DNA of 14,512 nt from Bacteroidales bacterium (lineage in GTDB: Bacteria > Bacteroidota > Bacteroidia > Bacteroidales > Muribaculaceae): positions 1 to 14,512 of the forward strand of contig JAAVGX010000008.1 of the NCBI GenBank assembly GCA_014800065.1, given 5' to 3'. This document shows, piece by piece, positions 1 to 6,450 of the stretch (positions are counted from its first letter, which is position 1; each line of letters starts with the position of its first letter). Made by a program: the position numbers and the translations under genes. The notes below the pieces were generated by a model. The model saw only the letters and a list, made by a program, of their open reading frames with translations. It was not told the origin of the DNA and did no database searches.

Positions 1-30
1 AGTCGTACTCCTTTTGAATTATAATGCACC

Positions 31-1911
31 ATGAAAAAACTATTCGCCTTAATTCTGATTTCGCTCGTGTGCGCAACAAATTCCAAGGCTGAGGAGCCTT
101 TGAAATACCACTATAACTTCTGCACCCATTCCTACTCAATGCCTTTCTGGGGGCAGGAAGAATGGGATAAGGAAATCGACCTGATGATTGAACGTGGAAT
201 AAATATGCCTTTGATCATCACAGGTATGGAGTGCGTTTGGAAGGCACTTTTGGAGAAATACAACTATCCCGAACCGGAGAAATTTGTACCGGGTCCGGGG
301 TATATGGCTTGGTTTCAGATGAACAACCTCACCGGTTGGGGCGGGCCCCTCCCGCAAAGTTGGTTCGATGAGCATCGGGAGCTGGCCCGCCACATCTTCA
401 CACGCTGCAAGGAAGCCGGAATCCGACCGGTAATTCCGGGTTATAACGGCATGATTCCCCACGACTTCATTGAACAGACCGGATGTGGTTGGGATCAGAG
501 CGATATCAGCGACTCCGGCACCTGGTGCGGTTTCAAACGCCCTGCTTTCGTTACGGATTATGCTCGCCTCGAAGAATTTGGCGATGCTTATTATCAGGTA
601 GTCGACAGTCTTTTTGGCGATGTGCTCGAATCACCATACTTTGCCGTCGACCCATTCCACGAGGGTGGTAAGATTCCAGAAGGACTTGATTGTGCCAAGA
701 GTGTTCAATCAATGTGGGCATCCATGCTGCGCCATAATCCTGATGCCGTGTGGGTGGCTCAACATTGGCAGGATAATCCGAAAACTTTTCTCACCCACAG
801 CATCCCTGCCGGACGATTGATTATCCTTGATCTCCATGCCGATTCCCAAGGCCACACTGAATGTGGCGGTAACCACACCGACCGATTCGGCCAACCACAC
901 AAGTGGATTTATTGTGTACTAAATAATTATGGCGACAACGTGGGTATTTTCGGACGAGCTCCTCTTATTGCGGACAGCTACATTCATGCTGACCGCGAAG
1001 CCCTTGCTGGTTCGGGAGCTATTCCCGAAGGTATTTCCTCTACTCCAATGATTTTTGACCTTGCCTTCTCTCTGCCCTCTCTTTCAGAAAATTATGGTCT
1101 TGACCAATGGCTCGGCGATTGGGTAATCAGGCGCTATGGTCTTAATCCGGAATCCAAGGAAGCATCCACAGCTGTAAATGCCTGGAAGAACCTCGCACAT
1201 ACTATCTATAATTCGCCCTACGCCAATATGCAGGGCACTGCCGAAAGCGTGTTCATGCAACGTCCTGCCGATAAGCCGCGGAGCGTCAGCAGCTGGGCCC
1301 ATCCTCGCTGGTACTGGAGCGTTGACACTCTCATTGAGGCTACCTCTGCCCTGCTCTCGCTCGCCCCGCAATTAAAGGATAACAGCGATTACGTCTACGA
1401 TGTGGTAGACTTGACTCGCCAATGTTTGGCGGATAAGGGTAAAGCCCTGCTTGATCGCTACTCTTCGGCTGATTCCATCGAGTGCCAGCAACTTGGAGCT
1501 GAATTTTTGGATATGATTCTCGCTCAGGACACCCTTCTGGGAAGTTTACCCCAATTCCGCCTCGGCACATGGATAGAACAGGCCCGCAGTCGTGGCACAG
1601 ACGACCGGGAAAAGGACCTGATGGAGTGGAACGCACGAATGTTGCTCACTACCTGGGGGGCCGAACGCCAGTGTAACCAAGGTGGCTTGCATGATTACGC
1701 CAATCGCGAATGGAACGGACTCCTGAAACACTATTATTACCCTCGTTGGAAACATTATTTCGAAAAGGGCGAAGCTGATTGGTTCAACCTCCTTGAATGG
1801 CCTTTTGTTAAAGGCGATACCGTTGCCTACGGCTCGTTTAGCGCAACCCCTGAAGGTGACCCTATTGAATTAGCCAACATCGTAATGAACAAATACATCC
1901 TCAACCAATGA
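31..1911 (+). CDS. Secreted GH89 alpha-N-acetylglucosaminidase without the N-terminal domain
   Basis: The 626-residue product matches the catalytic part of the NAGLU family, which removes terminal alpha-linked N-acetylglucosamine from glycans such as heparan sulfate or gastric-type mucin. A Sec signal peptide spans about residues 1-20 (MKKLFALILISLV, cleavage near SKA-EE; no lipobox), so it should act in the periplasm or outside. The mature chain enters the (beta/alpha)8 domain at once (NFCTHSYSMPFW, then EREID-like and GINMPL motifs). The two catalytic Glu, by analogy with human NAGLU E316 and E446, are E211 (DPFHEGG) and E333 (AIPEGIS). The helical C-terminal domain is complete (LLDRY, GTWIEQAR, LHDYANREWNGLL). 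Family members usually have a small alpha/beta domain of about 120 residues first; it is missing, and an in-frame TAA at 22-24 shows the ORF does not extend upstream. It shares a 4-bp ATGA overlap with the next gene. Family very sure; natural substrate inferred. Confidence 0.93.
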   Translation: MKKLFALILISLVCATNSKAEEPLKYHYNFCTHSYSMPFWGQEEWDKEIDLMIERGINMPLIITGMECVWKALLEKYNYPEPEKFVPGPGYMAWFQMNNLTGWGGPLPQSWFDEHRELARHIFTRCKEAGIRPVIPGYNGMIPHDFIEQTGCGWDQSDISDSGTWCGFKRPAFVTDYARLEEFGDAYYQVVDSLFGDVLESPYFAVDPFHEGGKIPEGLDCAKSVQSMWASMLRHNPDAVWVAQHWQDNPKTFLTHSIPAGRLIILDLHADSQGHTECGGNHTDRFGQPHKWIYCVLNNYGDNVGIFGRAPLIADSYIHADREALAGSGAIPEGISSTPMIFDLAFSLPSLSENYGLDQWLGDWVIRRYGLNPESKEASTAVNAWKNLAHTIYNSPYANMQGTAESVFMQRPADKPRSVSSWAHPRWYWSVDTLIEATSALLSLAPQLKDNSDYVYDVVDLTRQCLADKGKALLDRYSSADSIECQQLGAEFLDMILAQDTLLGSLPQFRLGTWIEQARSRGTDDREKDLMEWNARMLLTTWGAERQCNQGGLHDYANREWNGLLKHYYYPRWKHYFEKGEADWFNLLEWPFVKGDTVAYGSFSATPEGDPIELANIVMNKYILNQ

Positions 1912-2432
1912 AACTGACCTCTAAAAGACTCCGGCTCAGAGCTCCGGAGCCCGATGACGTTGACTTTCTGTTTATCTTGGAGAACGATGAGAGTATGGCC
2001 GAGAGCGGCTTCACAACGGCTCCCGTAAGCCGCTTTATGCTCGATGAATATCTACGCCACTACAATGCCGACATTTACGCCGAGCGTCAACTGCGCCTGG
2101 TGGTGGAGCTTAAAGATTACGACGAACGGATAGGATTCGTGGATTTGTGCGACTTTTCTCCGCGCGACCGTCGCGCCTTCGTCAGCATTGCCCTCCTGGA
2201 ACGTTTCCGCGATAAGGGCTATGGCACCGAAGCTCTTCAATTAGTCTGCGATTACGCTCGCGAAACCTTGGGGTTGCACCAGTTGGCAGCTCAGATTGCC
2301 TACGACAATGAGGCTTCCAGAGCTCTATTTGGCAAATGTGGCTTCCACACATGCGGCAGTATGCGCTCGTGGGTACGGCGTGGCCCTCATTATGTGGATG
2401 CCCTGCTCTACCAACTACTGTTCCCTAACTGA
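1908..2432 (+). CDS. GNAT N-acetyltransferase, RimJ/RimL-like
   Basis: This 174-residue protein opens with the RimJ/RimL-type pattern (LTSKRLRLRAPEPDDVDFLF). It carries the acetyl-CoA-binding motif A, R-x-x-G-x-G, at residues 101-106 (RDKGYGTEAL), followed by the later GNAT strand and helix with N134 and the ALFGKCGF segment (139-146). It should transfer acetyl from acetyl-CoA to an amine, in this subfamily often a protein N-terminus or a small amine such as an antibiotic or polyamine; the sequence does not tell which. Its ATG overlaps the stop codon of the GH89 gene (ATGA at 1908-1911), so the two are probably co-translated, although no functional link is evident. It converges on prfH with only four bases between the stop codons and no terminator hairpin that I can see there. 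Confidence 0.85.
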   Translation: MKLTSKRLRLRAPEPDDVDFLFILENDESMAESGFTTAPVSRFMLDEYLRHYNADIYAERQLRLVVELKDYDERIGFVDLCDFSPRDRRAFVSIALLERFRDKGYGTEALQLVCDYARETLGLHQLAAQIAYDNEASRALFGKCGFHTCGSMRSWVRRGPHYVDALLYQLLFPN

Positions 2433-2436
2433 ACTT

Positions 2437-3039
2437 TCAAAGAGGCCCACGAAACTTCTGGACCGGATTACCGCGCTGGAGGCTGTTGTGAGTTTGCCAG
2501 CGCTCGGTTTGCGTCTGGGCCTCAATGCCCTGGATCCGATCCCGTAATTTCAGTAGCAGACGCCCGAGTGCCCGGTTGCGATTCTGTTGCTGCGAACGCT
2601 CCTCGGTTGATTTCACTGACAAACCCGTGGGAATATGGATGGCTCGCACCGCTGTTTCTACTTTATTCACGTTTTGACCGCCTTTCCCTCCCGACCTGCA
2701 GGTCTCGAACTCGATGTCGCGCTCGTCTATTTCGGGCAATTCGGTCTCGTCGAAAAAATTCACACCCACAAACCAGTTCTTTCGCTTGTGATTAGGCCGA
2801 TAGGGATTCTGTGTCGCAATCCATTGAACAGGCCCGGACCACTGCTCCTCAAGCTGAGCGGGAAGTGTGTCGGCTGAAAGTGTTATGGACATATAGCAAT
2901 CATCGAAATCGTGATGCGGTTCGCTGGCAGTGATGGTTAGCTGTGGAGCTATCTTCATCAGTTCGCGGGCAACTAAGGCAACTACCCGTGCGCATTCCAC
3001 AGGACCGCGACCGGCCGTTATTTGAATATACTGTTTCAT
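2437..3039 (-). CDS. prfH: Peptide chain release factor H (PrfH)
   Basis: A 200-residue class I release factor-like protein of the PrfH family, the usual full length. It has the catalytic GGQ loop at residues 120-122 ([15 protein letters not shown]), which triggers peptidyl-tRNA hydrolysis in the ribosomal A site, and the PrfH hallmark KRKNWF (85-90) instead of the PxT/SPF codon-recognition motifs of RF1/RF2. The N-terminus ([25 protein letters not shown]) is also typical. In E. coli, PrfH with its partner ligase RtcB2 has been shown to rescue and repair ribosomes cleaved in the 16S rRNA decoding centre, as by colicin E3. Here the partner rtcB1 lies directly upstream on the same strand, the order known for rtcB2-prfH. 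A MITE-like element ends 9 bp before this start. The start ATG (3037-3039) follows ACGGAAA, at best a weak ribosome-binding site. Confidence 0.95.
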   Translation of the reverse strand: MKQYIQITAGRGPVECARVVALVARELMKIAPQLTITASEPHHDFDDCYMSITLSADTLPAQLEEQWSGPVQWIATQNPYRPNHKRKNWFVGVNFFDETELPEIDERDIEFETCRSGGKGGQNVNKVETAVRAIHIPTGLSVKSTEERSQQQNRNRALGRLLLKLRDRIQGIEAQTQTERWQTHNSLQRGNPVQKFRGPL

Positions 3040-3046
3040 TTTCCGT

Positions 3047-3232
3047 TAAGTAGCTCTTAGAAATTAGCTATGACTTATTTTCGAGAATTTTTTGATTGGA
3101 TTTGGAATTGAGAAGATGGAGTTTAGCGAGCTAAACGACTGATGAACAATTTCAAAGACAGCAAAAAATACCGAAAAGAAGCATAACAACTATTAATTAC
3201 TTCAATTTAAACTAATTTCTAAGAGCTACTTA
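3047..3232. mobile_element. MITE-like inverted-repeat element between rtcB1 and prfH
   Basis: A non-coding element of 182 bp (3049-3230) has perfect 19-bp terminal inverted repeats, AGTAGCTCTTAGAAATTAG at 3049-3067 and its reverse complement at 3212-3230, each flanked by TA (3047-3048 and 3231-3232), the target duplication expected of Tc1/mariner or IS630-type elements. The interior is also an imperfect inverted repeat: the two halves align through a TATG-CTT-TTTTCG segment, an ATTTTTTG run and a TTTGRAATTG segment to a central hairpin GTTTAGC-GA-GCTAAAC at 3121-3136. The right half has about 22 more bases than the left. It encodes no protein. It supplies the TAG stop of rtcB1 (3226-3228). 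A structural RNA or attenuator is the alternative reading. No second copy is in the window, so mobility is inferred from the structure and the flanks. Confidence 0.75.
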
Positions 3233-4419
3233 TCTTTAATATTTAGTTTTGGCTTTACCATTGCCAGAATTTTCACGGTAGGCTCTATTAATCTGATAAT
3301 TTCTTCTGAGGACTTGTAAGCCATAGGCGATTCATCCAAGGTGGACTCGGAAATAGATGTGGAATAGATACCGTCCATTGACCGCTCAAAGTCTTGGAGT
3401 GCTATTTGCTTCCTAGCCTGTGCCCGCGACATTGCTCTGCCGGCCCCATGTGGTGCCGAGTTTAGCCACTCTTCATTACCCAAGCCTTCACATATCGCAA
3501 TGCCATCTCGCATATTAAACGGAATTACAACCCGTGTACCCTCGGAGGCATCAATAGCTCCCTTTCGCAGAACCGGTGGCTCGGAACACACATCTATATA
3601 ATTATGAGTGGTGAAGATGGATTCAACGCATTTGGCCTTGCAAAGCTTACGAATTATTGCAAATATCCGCTCTGCGATAATTCGATGGTTATACAGCGCA
3701 TACGCCTGAGCAATTACCATATCGGAAACATAACCGCTCAGAGTATCACCCCACAGATACCCGATGAATTCCCCACGCTTGGGGTTCGCAGCTATATTGT
3801 GCCAATACGCCGCCACTTTCGCACCCAAGTTTCGCGAACCGCAATGTATGCTCACCCACCCGGCTCTTCCGTCTGCCTCCTCTCCATATTCTATAAAATG
3901 ATTCCCGCCACCAACGGTTCCGAGACTCTTATAAAAGATTCCTTCCTGGAGCTTGAGTCTGCGGCATAAGATGCTGATGAACCTCGCGTCTATGCGTGGC
4001 AGTTCAGGTATCAGGTCGGGATTATTTGAGCGAGCTTTCCTATATTGAGCATTTAAAAACTTAAACAACTCTTTCTCGTTAAGCGAATTTCGCTCACAAA
4101 TTTCAGACCCAAGCGGAATCGCTTCGCGGATACGGTGATCAAGAAGAGCTAAGCACTCCGCTCCAACCGGCACGGATAGCTTGTGCATGGAGATTGTGCA
4201 TCCGATGTCAACGCCAACATGGTCGGGATTAACATACATCCCTATAGGAAAGGCCGTTCCTACATTGCACGAGTTTCCGGCATGAACATCCGGCATTTGC
4301 ACTACAGGCAAATCGGTCATGGCCGGATGATTACATATCGCCGTAACCCACGCTAAGGCGGCTTCCTCTATATTATCAGTAAATATTTCTGCCGAAGTGG
4401 CGCTTCCTTGTACTTTCAT
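3226..4419 (-). CDS. RtcB-family RNA ligase paired with PrfH (rtcB1)
   Basis: This 397-residue RtcB-type ligase should join RNA 2',3'-cyclic phosphate or 3'-phosphate ends to 5'-OH ends using GTP and Mn2+. All catalytic positions are visible: D71 and C74 (GVDIGC), H174 (GGGNHFIE), H192 (IHCGSRNLG), H272 (THNYI) and the guanylylated His H324 (NSAPHGAGRAMSR). Compared with rtcB2 in this window it lacks a segment of roughly 20-40 residues in the middle (around residue 200-225), and the residues after the metal-binding Cys are TISM instead of GMRV. Gene order rtcB-prfH matches the known RtcB2-PrfH ribosome-repair pair, so its likely substrate is cleaved 16S rRNA; that is inference. It starts at 4419 and is divergent from the WYL regulator across a 123-bp region that holds a palindromic operator. 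The last codons and the stop lie in the MITE-like element; without it the protein would end IKDNGK instead of IKDK. Confidence 0.92.
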   Translation of the reverse strand: MKVQGSATSAEIFTDNIEEAALAWVTAICNHPAMTDLPVVQMPDVHAGNSCNVGTAFPIGMYVNPDHVGVDIGCTISMHKLSVPVGAECLALLDHRIREAIPLGSEICERNSLNEKELFKFLNAQYRKARSNNPDLIPELPRIDARFISILCRRLKLQEGIFYKSLGTVGGGNHFIEYGEEADGRAGWVSIHCGSRNLGAKVAAYWHNIAANPKRGEFIGYLWGDTLSGYVSDMVIAQAYALYNHRIIAERIFAIIRKLCKAKCVESIFTTHNYIDVCSEPPVLRKGAIDASEGTRVVIPFNMRDGIAICEGLGNEEWLNSAPHGAGRAMSRAQARKQIALQDFERSMDGIYSTSISESTLDESPMAYKSSEEIIRLIEPTVKILAMVKPKLNIKDK

Positions 4420-4453
4420 AGTTTGTCTATATCAGGTTTTGAGTTTTGTGATG

Positions 4454-4461
4454 CAAATTTC
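4454..4461 (-). promoter_or_regulatory. Putative -7 box of rtcB1
   Basis: Read on the minus strand, GAAATTTG followed by CATC lies exactly 8 bp downstream of the 21-bp operator palindrome. It matches the Bacteroidetes -7 consensus TAnnTTTG except for the first base. The same box (GAACTTTGCATC) with the same 8-bp spacing occurs before rtcB2 (7729-7736). The weak first position suggests a promoter that needs help or is held by a regulator. Assignment is by pattern only. Confidence 0.5.
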
Positions 4462-4469
4462 AGAGGTGT

Positions 4470-4490
4470 GTGCGCAAATGATTTGCGCAC
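4470..4490. promoter_or_regulatory. Palindromic operator between rtcB1 and the WYL regulator gene
   Basis: A perfect 21-bp palindrome: GTGCGCAAAT (4470-4479), one central G, ATTTGCGCAC (4481-4490). It lies in the divergent region and covers the expected -33 area of both rtcB1 (minus) and the WYL gene (plus). A near-identical palindrome stands before rtcB2 at 7745-7765; the two share GTGCGCAA-N5-TTGCGCAC. The probable binder is the WYL protein next to it, inferred from adjacency and site reuse. Confidence 0.75.
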
Positions 4491-4497
4491 TTTGAAA

Positions 4498-4505
4498 AAA
4501 CTTTG
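4498..4505 (+). promoter_or_regulatory. Putative -7 box of the WYL regulator gene
   Basis: AAACTTTG followed by TA resembles TAnnTTTG (the first base differs) and begins 7 bp after the operator palindrome, on the opposite side from the rtcB1 box. This places transcription start some 25-30 bp before the chosen ATG at 4543 and implies autoregulation. Pattern-based only. Confidence 0.45.
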
Positions 4506-4542
4506 TATTTTTACCACGATTTTTTCAAAAACGCCCACTTTT

Positions 4543-5583
4543 ATGCCACTGAACAGAGCCACACTCATACGCATCTCCACCATCGACCGCTGCTTGCAGA
4601 ATCATTACCGCCGTTGGACAATCGATGACCTCATCGATGCCTGCACCGATGCACTGGCCGAGTTCGAGGGGCGAAGCAACCCGATAAGCAGGCGTACTTT
4701 TCAGAACGATCTTGCCTTAATGCGAAGCGACCGTTTGGGATACAATGCACCTATCGTGGTACGCGAGAATAAATACTATGAGTACGACGACCCCGATTTC
4801 AGCATCACTCACCTGCCCCTGAATGACGAAGGACTCGACGCACTCAACTCCGCCTTGGACATTCTCCGCCAACTTCAAGGCTTCCCGCAGTTAGCATCTT
4901 CCATCGAAACAATCAGCAAGCTGAATGAACAGATTTTGCGATGCACCGGAACCGGGACACCTGCAATGGACATGGAGCACGTGGAAGGCTACCGCGGTGC
5001 CAATTTTATTGGCCCAATCTATGATGCCGTGCGCAAAAAACAAACCTTAAGCATTGAATATAAATCTTTTAAGGCACGCCAATCCGAAATTCTTATCGTT
5101 TATCCCTATTTGCTGAAAGAATACCGCAACCGATGGTTCCTCATCAGCCAGAAAGCTAACAATAAAACCCCACAGGTCAATATTTTTGCACTCGACCGCA
5201 TTCTGACAGTGGATTTGGCCCGCGAATGCCCATTCAAAGAATGTGAAGACTTCGATCCGGCTCATATCTTCGACGATACTATCGGCGTGACGCGCCTCAT
5301 CCACGACAAAGCACACCGGGTGGTTCTGAAAATCGACCGCGGGCAAGCACCCTACATCGAATCCAAACCATTTCACAAATCCCAAAAGGTGGAACAACGA
5401 TTCAGAGATGGGTCTATCCAAATATCCCTCAAGGTGGTCATCAATCACGAGCTTGAACGTCTCATATTAGGTTACGGTGGTTACATCGAAGTCATAGCGC
5501 CCCCCTCACTAAGAGCGCAAATTGCAAAAAGCGTCCGAATTGCTGCCAACCACTACAAAAACGACCCCGAACTCAAAATTTAA
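4543..5583 (+). CDS. WYL-domain transcriptional regulator
   Basis: A 346-residue protein. Residues 1-60 form a helix-turn-helix region (LIRISTIDRCLQ, WTIDDLIDAC, ISRRTFQNDLALM), residues 65-85 a wing-like strand pair (YNAPIVVRENKYYEYDD), residues about 157-225 the WYL domain with its signature as RWFL (197-200) and a conserved FALDRI strand, and residues about 257-335 a WCX-type extension. WYL regulators are known to sense nucleic-acid or nucleotide ligands and control defence and DNA or RNA stress genes. It is divergent from rtcB1, with a palindromic operator between the genes and a second copy of that operator before rtcB2, so it probably controls both ligases and itself. I chose the ATG at 4543 because the family-like sequence starts there (MPLNRATLIRI); a longer frame from 4408 would run through the operator and overlap rtcB1. 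Confidence 0.88.
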   Translation: MPLNRATLIRISTIDRCLQNHYRRWTIDDLIDACTDALAEFEGRSNPISRRTFQNDLALMRSDRLGYNAPIVVRENKYYEYDDPDFSITHLPLNDEGLDALNSALDILRQLQGFPQLASSIETISKLNEQILRCTGTGTPAMDMEHVEGYRGANFIGPIYDAVRKKQTLSIEYKSFKARQSEILIVYPYLLKEYRNRWFLISQKANNKTPQVNIFALDRILTVDLARECPFKECEDFDPAHIFDDTIGVTRLIHDKAHRVVLKIDRGQAPYIESKPFHKSQKVEQRFRDGSIQISLKVVINHELERLILGYGGYIEVIAPPSLRAQIAKSVRIAANHYKNDPELKI

Positions 5584-5590
5584 ACGAATG

Positions 5591-5622
5591 TTTGCATATT
5601 TAGATAAAATGTAGTAATTTTG
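5591..5622 (+). promoter_or_regulatory. Promoter of the small-protein/GNAT module
   Basis: TTTG at 5591-5594, a 20-bp spacer, and TAATTTTG at 5615-5622 form a full Bacteroidetes promoter (-33 TTG, -7 TAnnTTTG). It starts 8 bp after the WYL stop codon, so the module has its own transcription and does not depend on the WYL gene. The start codon follows about 25 bp downstream at 5647. Confidence 0.7.
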
Positions 5623-5646
5623 TGAAAATCAAAGGGAATCAGTAAA

Positions 5647-5820
5647 ATGGCAAGACCAATAAGAAATACACCTAATCTTTATGGCAAAGACGCAGAACGT
5701 TTTCTTGCCGAAATTTCCAAGCTCCCATCCGTTGAAGAACGAATGCGCGAGCGTCAGCGTATTAAAAAAAATGTTGGCGACTTTTTATCATTGATTTCAC
5801 AGAGAGGTAGAAAAGCGTAA
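5647..5820 (+). CDS. Small basic protein upstream of a GNAT, putative antitoxin
   Basis: A 57-residue ORF begins MARPIRNTPNLYGKDAERFL and continues with a charged helical stretch (SVEERMRERQRIKKN) and a basic tail (QRGRKA). The opening, M-A-R/K-P-I-x-x-T-P-x-L-x-G-x-D-A, is one I recognise from small Bacteroidetes proteins encoded just before toxin-type GNAT genes. It has a good promoter and ends only 5 bp before the GNAT start, as in toxin-antitoxin operons where the small first gene is the antitoxin. No DNA-binding fold such as ribbon-helix-helix can be named with certainty, so the antitoxin role rests on context and on my memory of the family. AAAGGGAATC 8-17 bp before the ATG may serve as a weak ribosome-binding site. 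Confidence 0.7.
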   Translation: MARPIRNTPNLYGKDAERFLAEISKLPSVEERMRERQRIKKNVGDFLSLISQRGRKA

Positions 5821-5825
5821 TTTGT

Positions 5826-6383
5826 ATGGTCAATCCATTCACGCGGTTAGATCCTGATAAATCCACACCGGATTTTGATTGTGGAGACAATGATTTGAAT
5901 GAATTCTTCGCTAAAGATGCTGCTCTGTGGCAAAAGGAACTGCTGGCAGTTACTTATTATTTGTATATCGATGATGTTGTAGCCTTATACTTCAGTCTTT
6001 CTAACGATAAAATTTCAGCTACGACTCTACCAAAGTCACTTTGGAGGAAAATTAAAGATAAATTTTCTTATCGAAAGCACAGAGGAGACTATCCTGCTGT
6101 TAAAATTGGTAGATTTGCGGTAAGCAAAGATTTTAGATGTAAGCCTGAACATTGGGGAACCAAAGCAATGGACTTTATAAAAGAATGGATGATTACCGAG
6201 AATAAAACAGGCTGCTGTTTTATAACTGTTGATGCATATCCTTCTGCTGTCCAGTTCTATATAAAAAATGGCTTCCGTTTTCTGGGTTCTAATGAGGAGA
6301 AAATCTATAAAAATTATCTTTCAGATTCTACACAAAAGGAAACCATTGCAATGTATTTCTATTTGAAGAATATTATTGAATAA
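5826..6383 (+). CDS. Toxin-type GNAT acetyltransferase
   Basis: This 185-residue protein follows the plan of TacT/AtaT-like GNATs: a front part FDCGDNDLNEFFAKDA (17-32), the core strand YPAVKIGRFAVS (89-100), and the late segment FITVDAYPSAVQFYIKNGFRFL (132-153), in which Y145 of the FYxxxGF motif is a usual catalytic residue. Such enzymes acetylate the amino group of aminoacyl-tRNAs and stop translation, and are neutralised by the partner encoded upstream; the substrate here is unknown. The acetyl-CoA loop is unusual: where relatives have Q/R-x-x-G-x-G it reads CKPEHWGTKAMDF (105-117), so binding may be altered or the copy may be inactive. The gene is visibly richer in A and T than its neighbours, which suggests horizontal acquisition. 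It ends in a hairpin terminator that overlaps its stop codon. Confidence 0.82.
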   Translation: MVNPFTRLDPDKSTPDFDCGDNDLNEFFAKDAALWQKELLAVTYYLYIDDVVALYFSLSNDKISATTLPKSLWRKIKDKFSYRKHRGDYPAVKIGRFAVSKDFRCKPEHWGTKAMDFIKEWMITENKTGCCFITVDAYPSAVQFYIKNGFRFLGSNEEKIYKNYLSDSTQKETIAMYFYLKNIIE

Positions 6384-6418
6384 TGGCGAGGTAGAAGCTA
6401 AAAACTCTACCCCGCCAT
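6383..6418 (+). terminator. Hairpin terminator after the GNAT toxin gene
   Basis: ATGGCG-A-GGTAGA (6383-6395) pairs with TCTACC-C-CGCCAT (6406-6418), two 6-bp stems around one A/C mismatch, with a 10-base A-rich loop. A modest T-rich stretch (CTTTTGCATTT) follows about 10 bases later on the plus strand. It lies between the convergent ends of the GNAT gene and rtcB2 and may stop transcription from both sides, though there is no clean T-run. Confidence 0.65.
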
Positions 6419-6450
6419 CAAACTGACCTTTTGCATTTCATAACCCTCCG

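Noticed and set aside
3130..3180. Outward promoter for prfH inside the MITE-like element (TATTTTTTG or TGTCTTTG on the minus strand)
   Set aside because: Neither matches TAnnTTTG with a correctly spaced TTG; too weak to report as a feature.
4408..4542. N-terminal extension of the WYL protein from an ATG at 4408
   Set aside because: It would run through the operator and promoter, overlap the start of rtcB1, and add 45 residues with no resemblance to the family.
5026..5040. GTGCGCAA half-site inside the WYL coding region
   Set aside because: Only one arm is present and no partner lies at the right distance; expected by chance in coding sequence.
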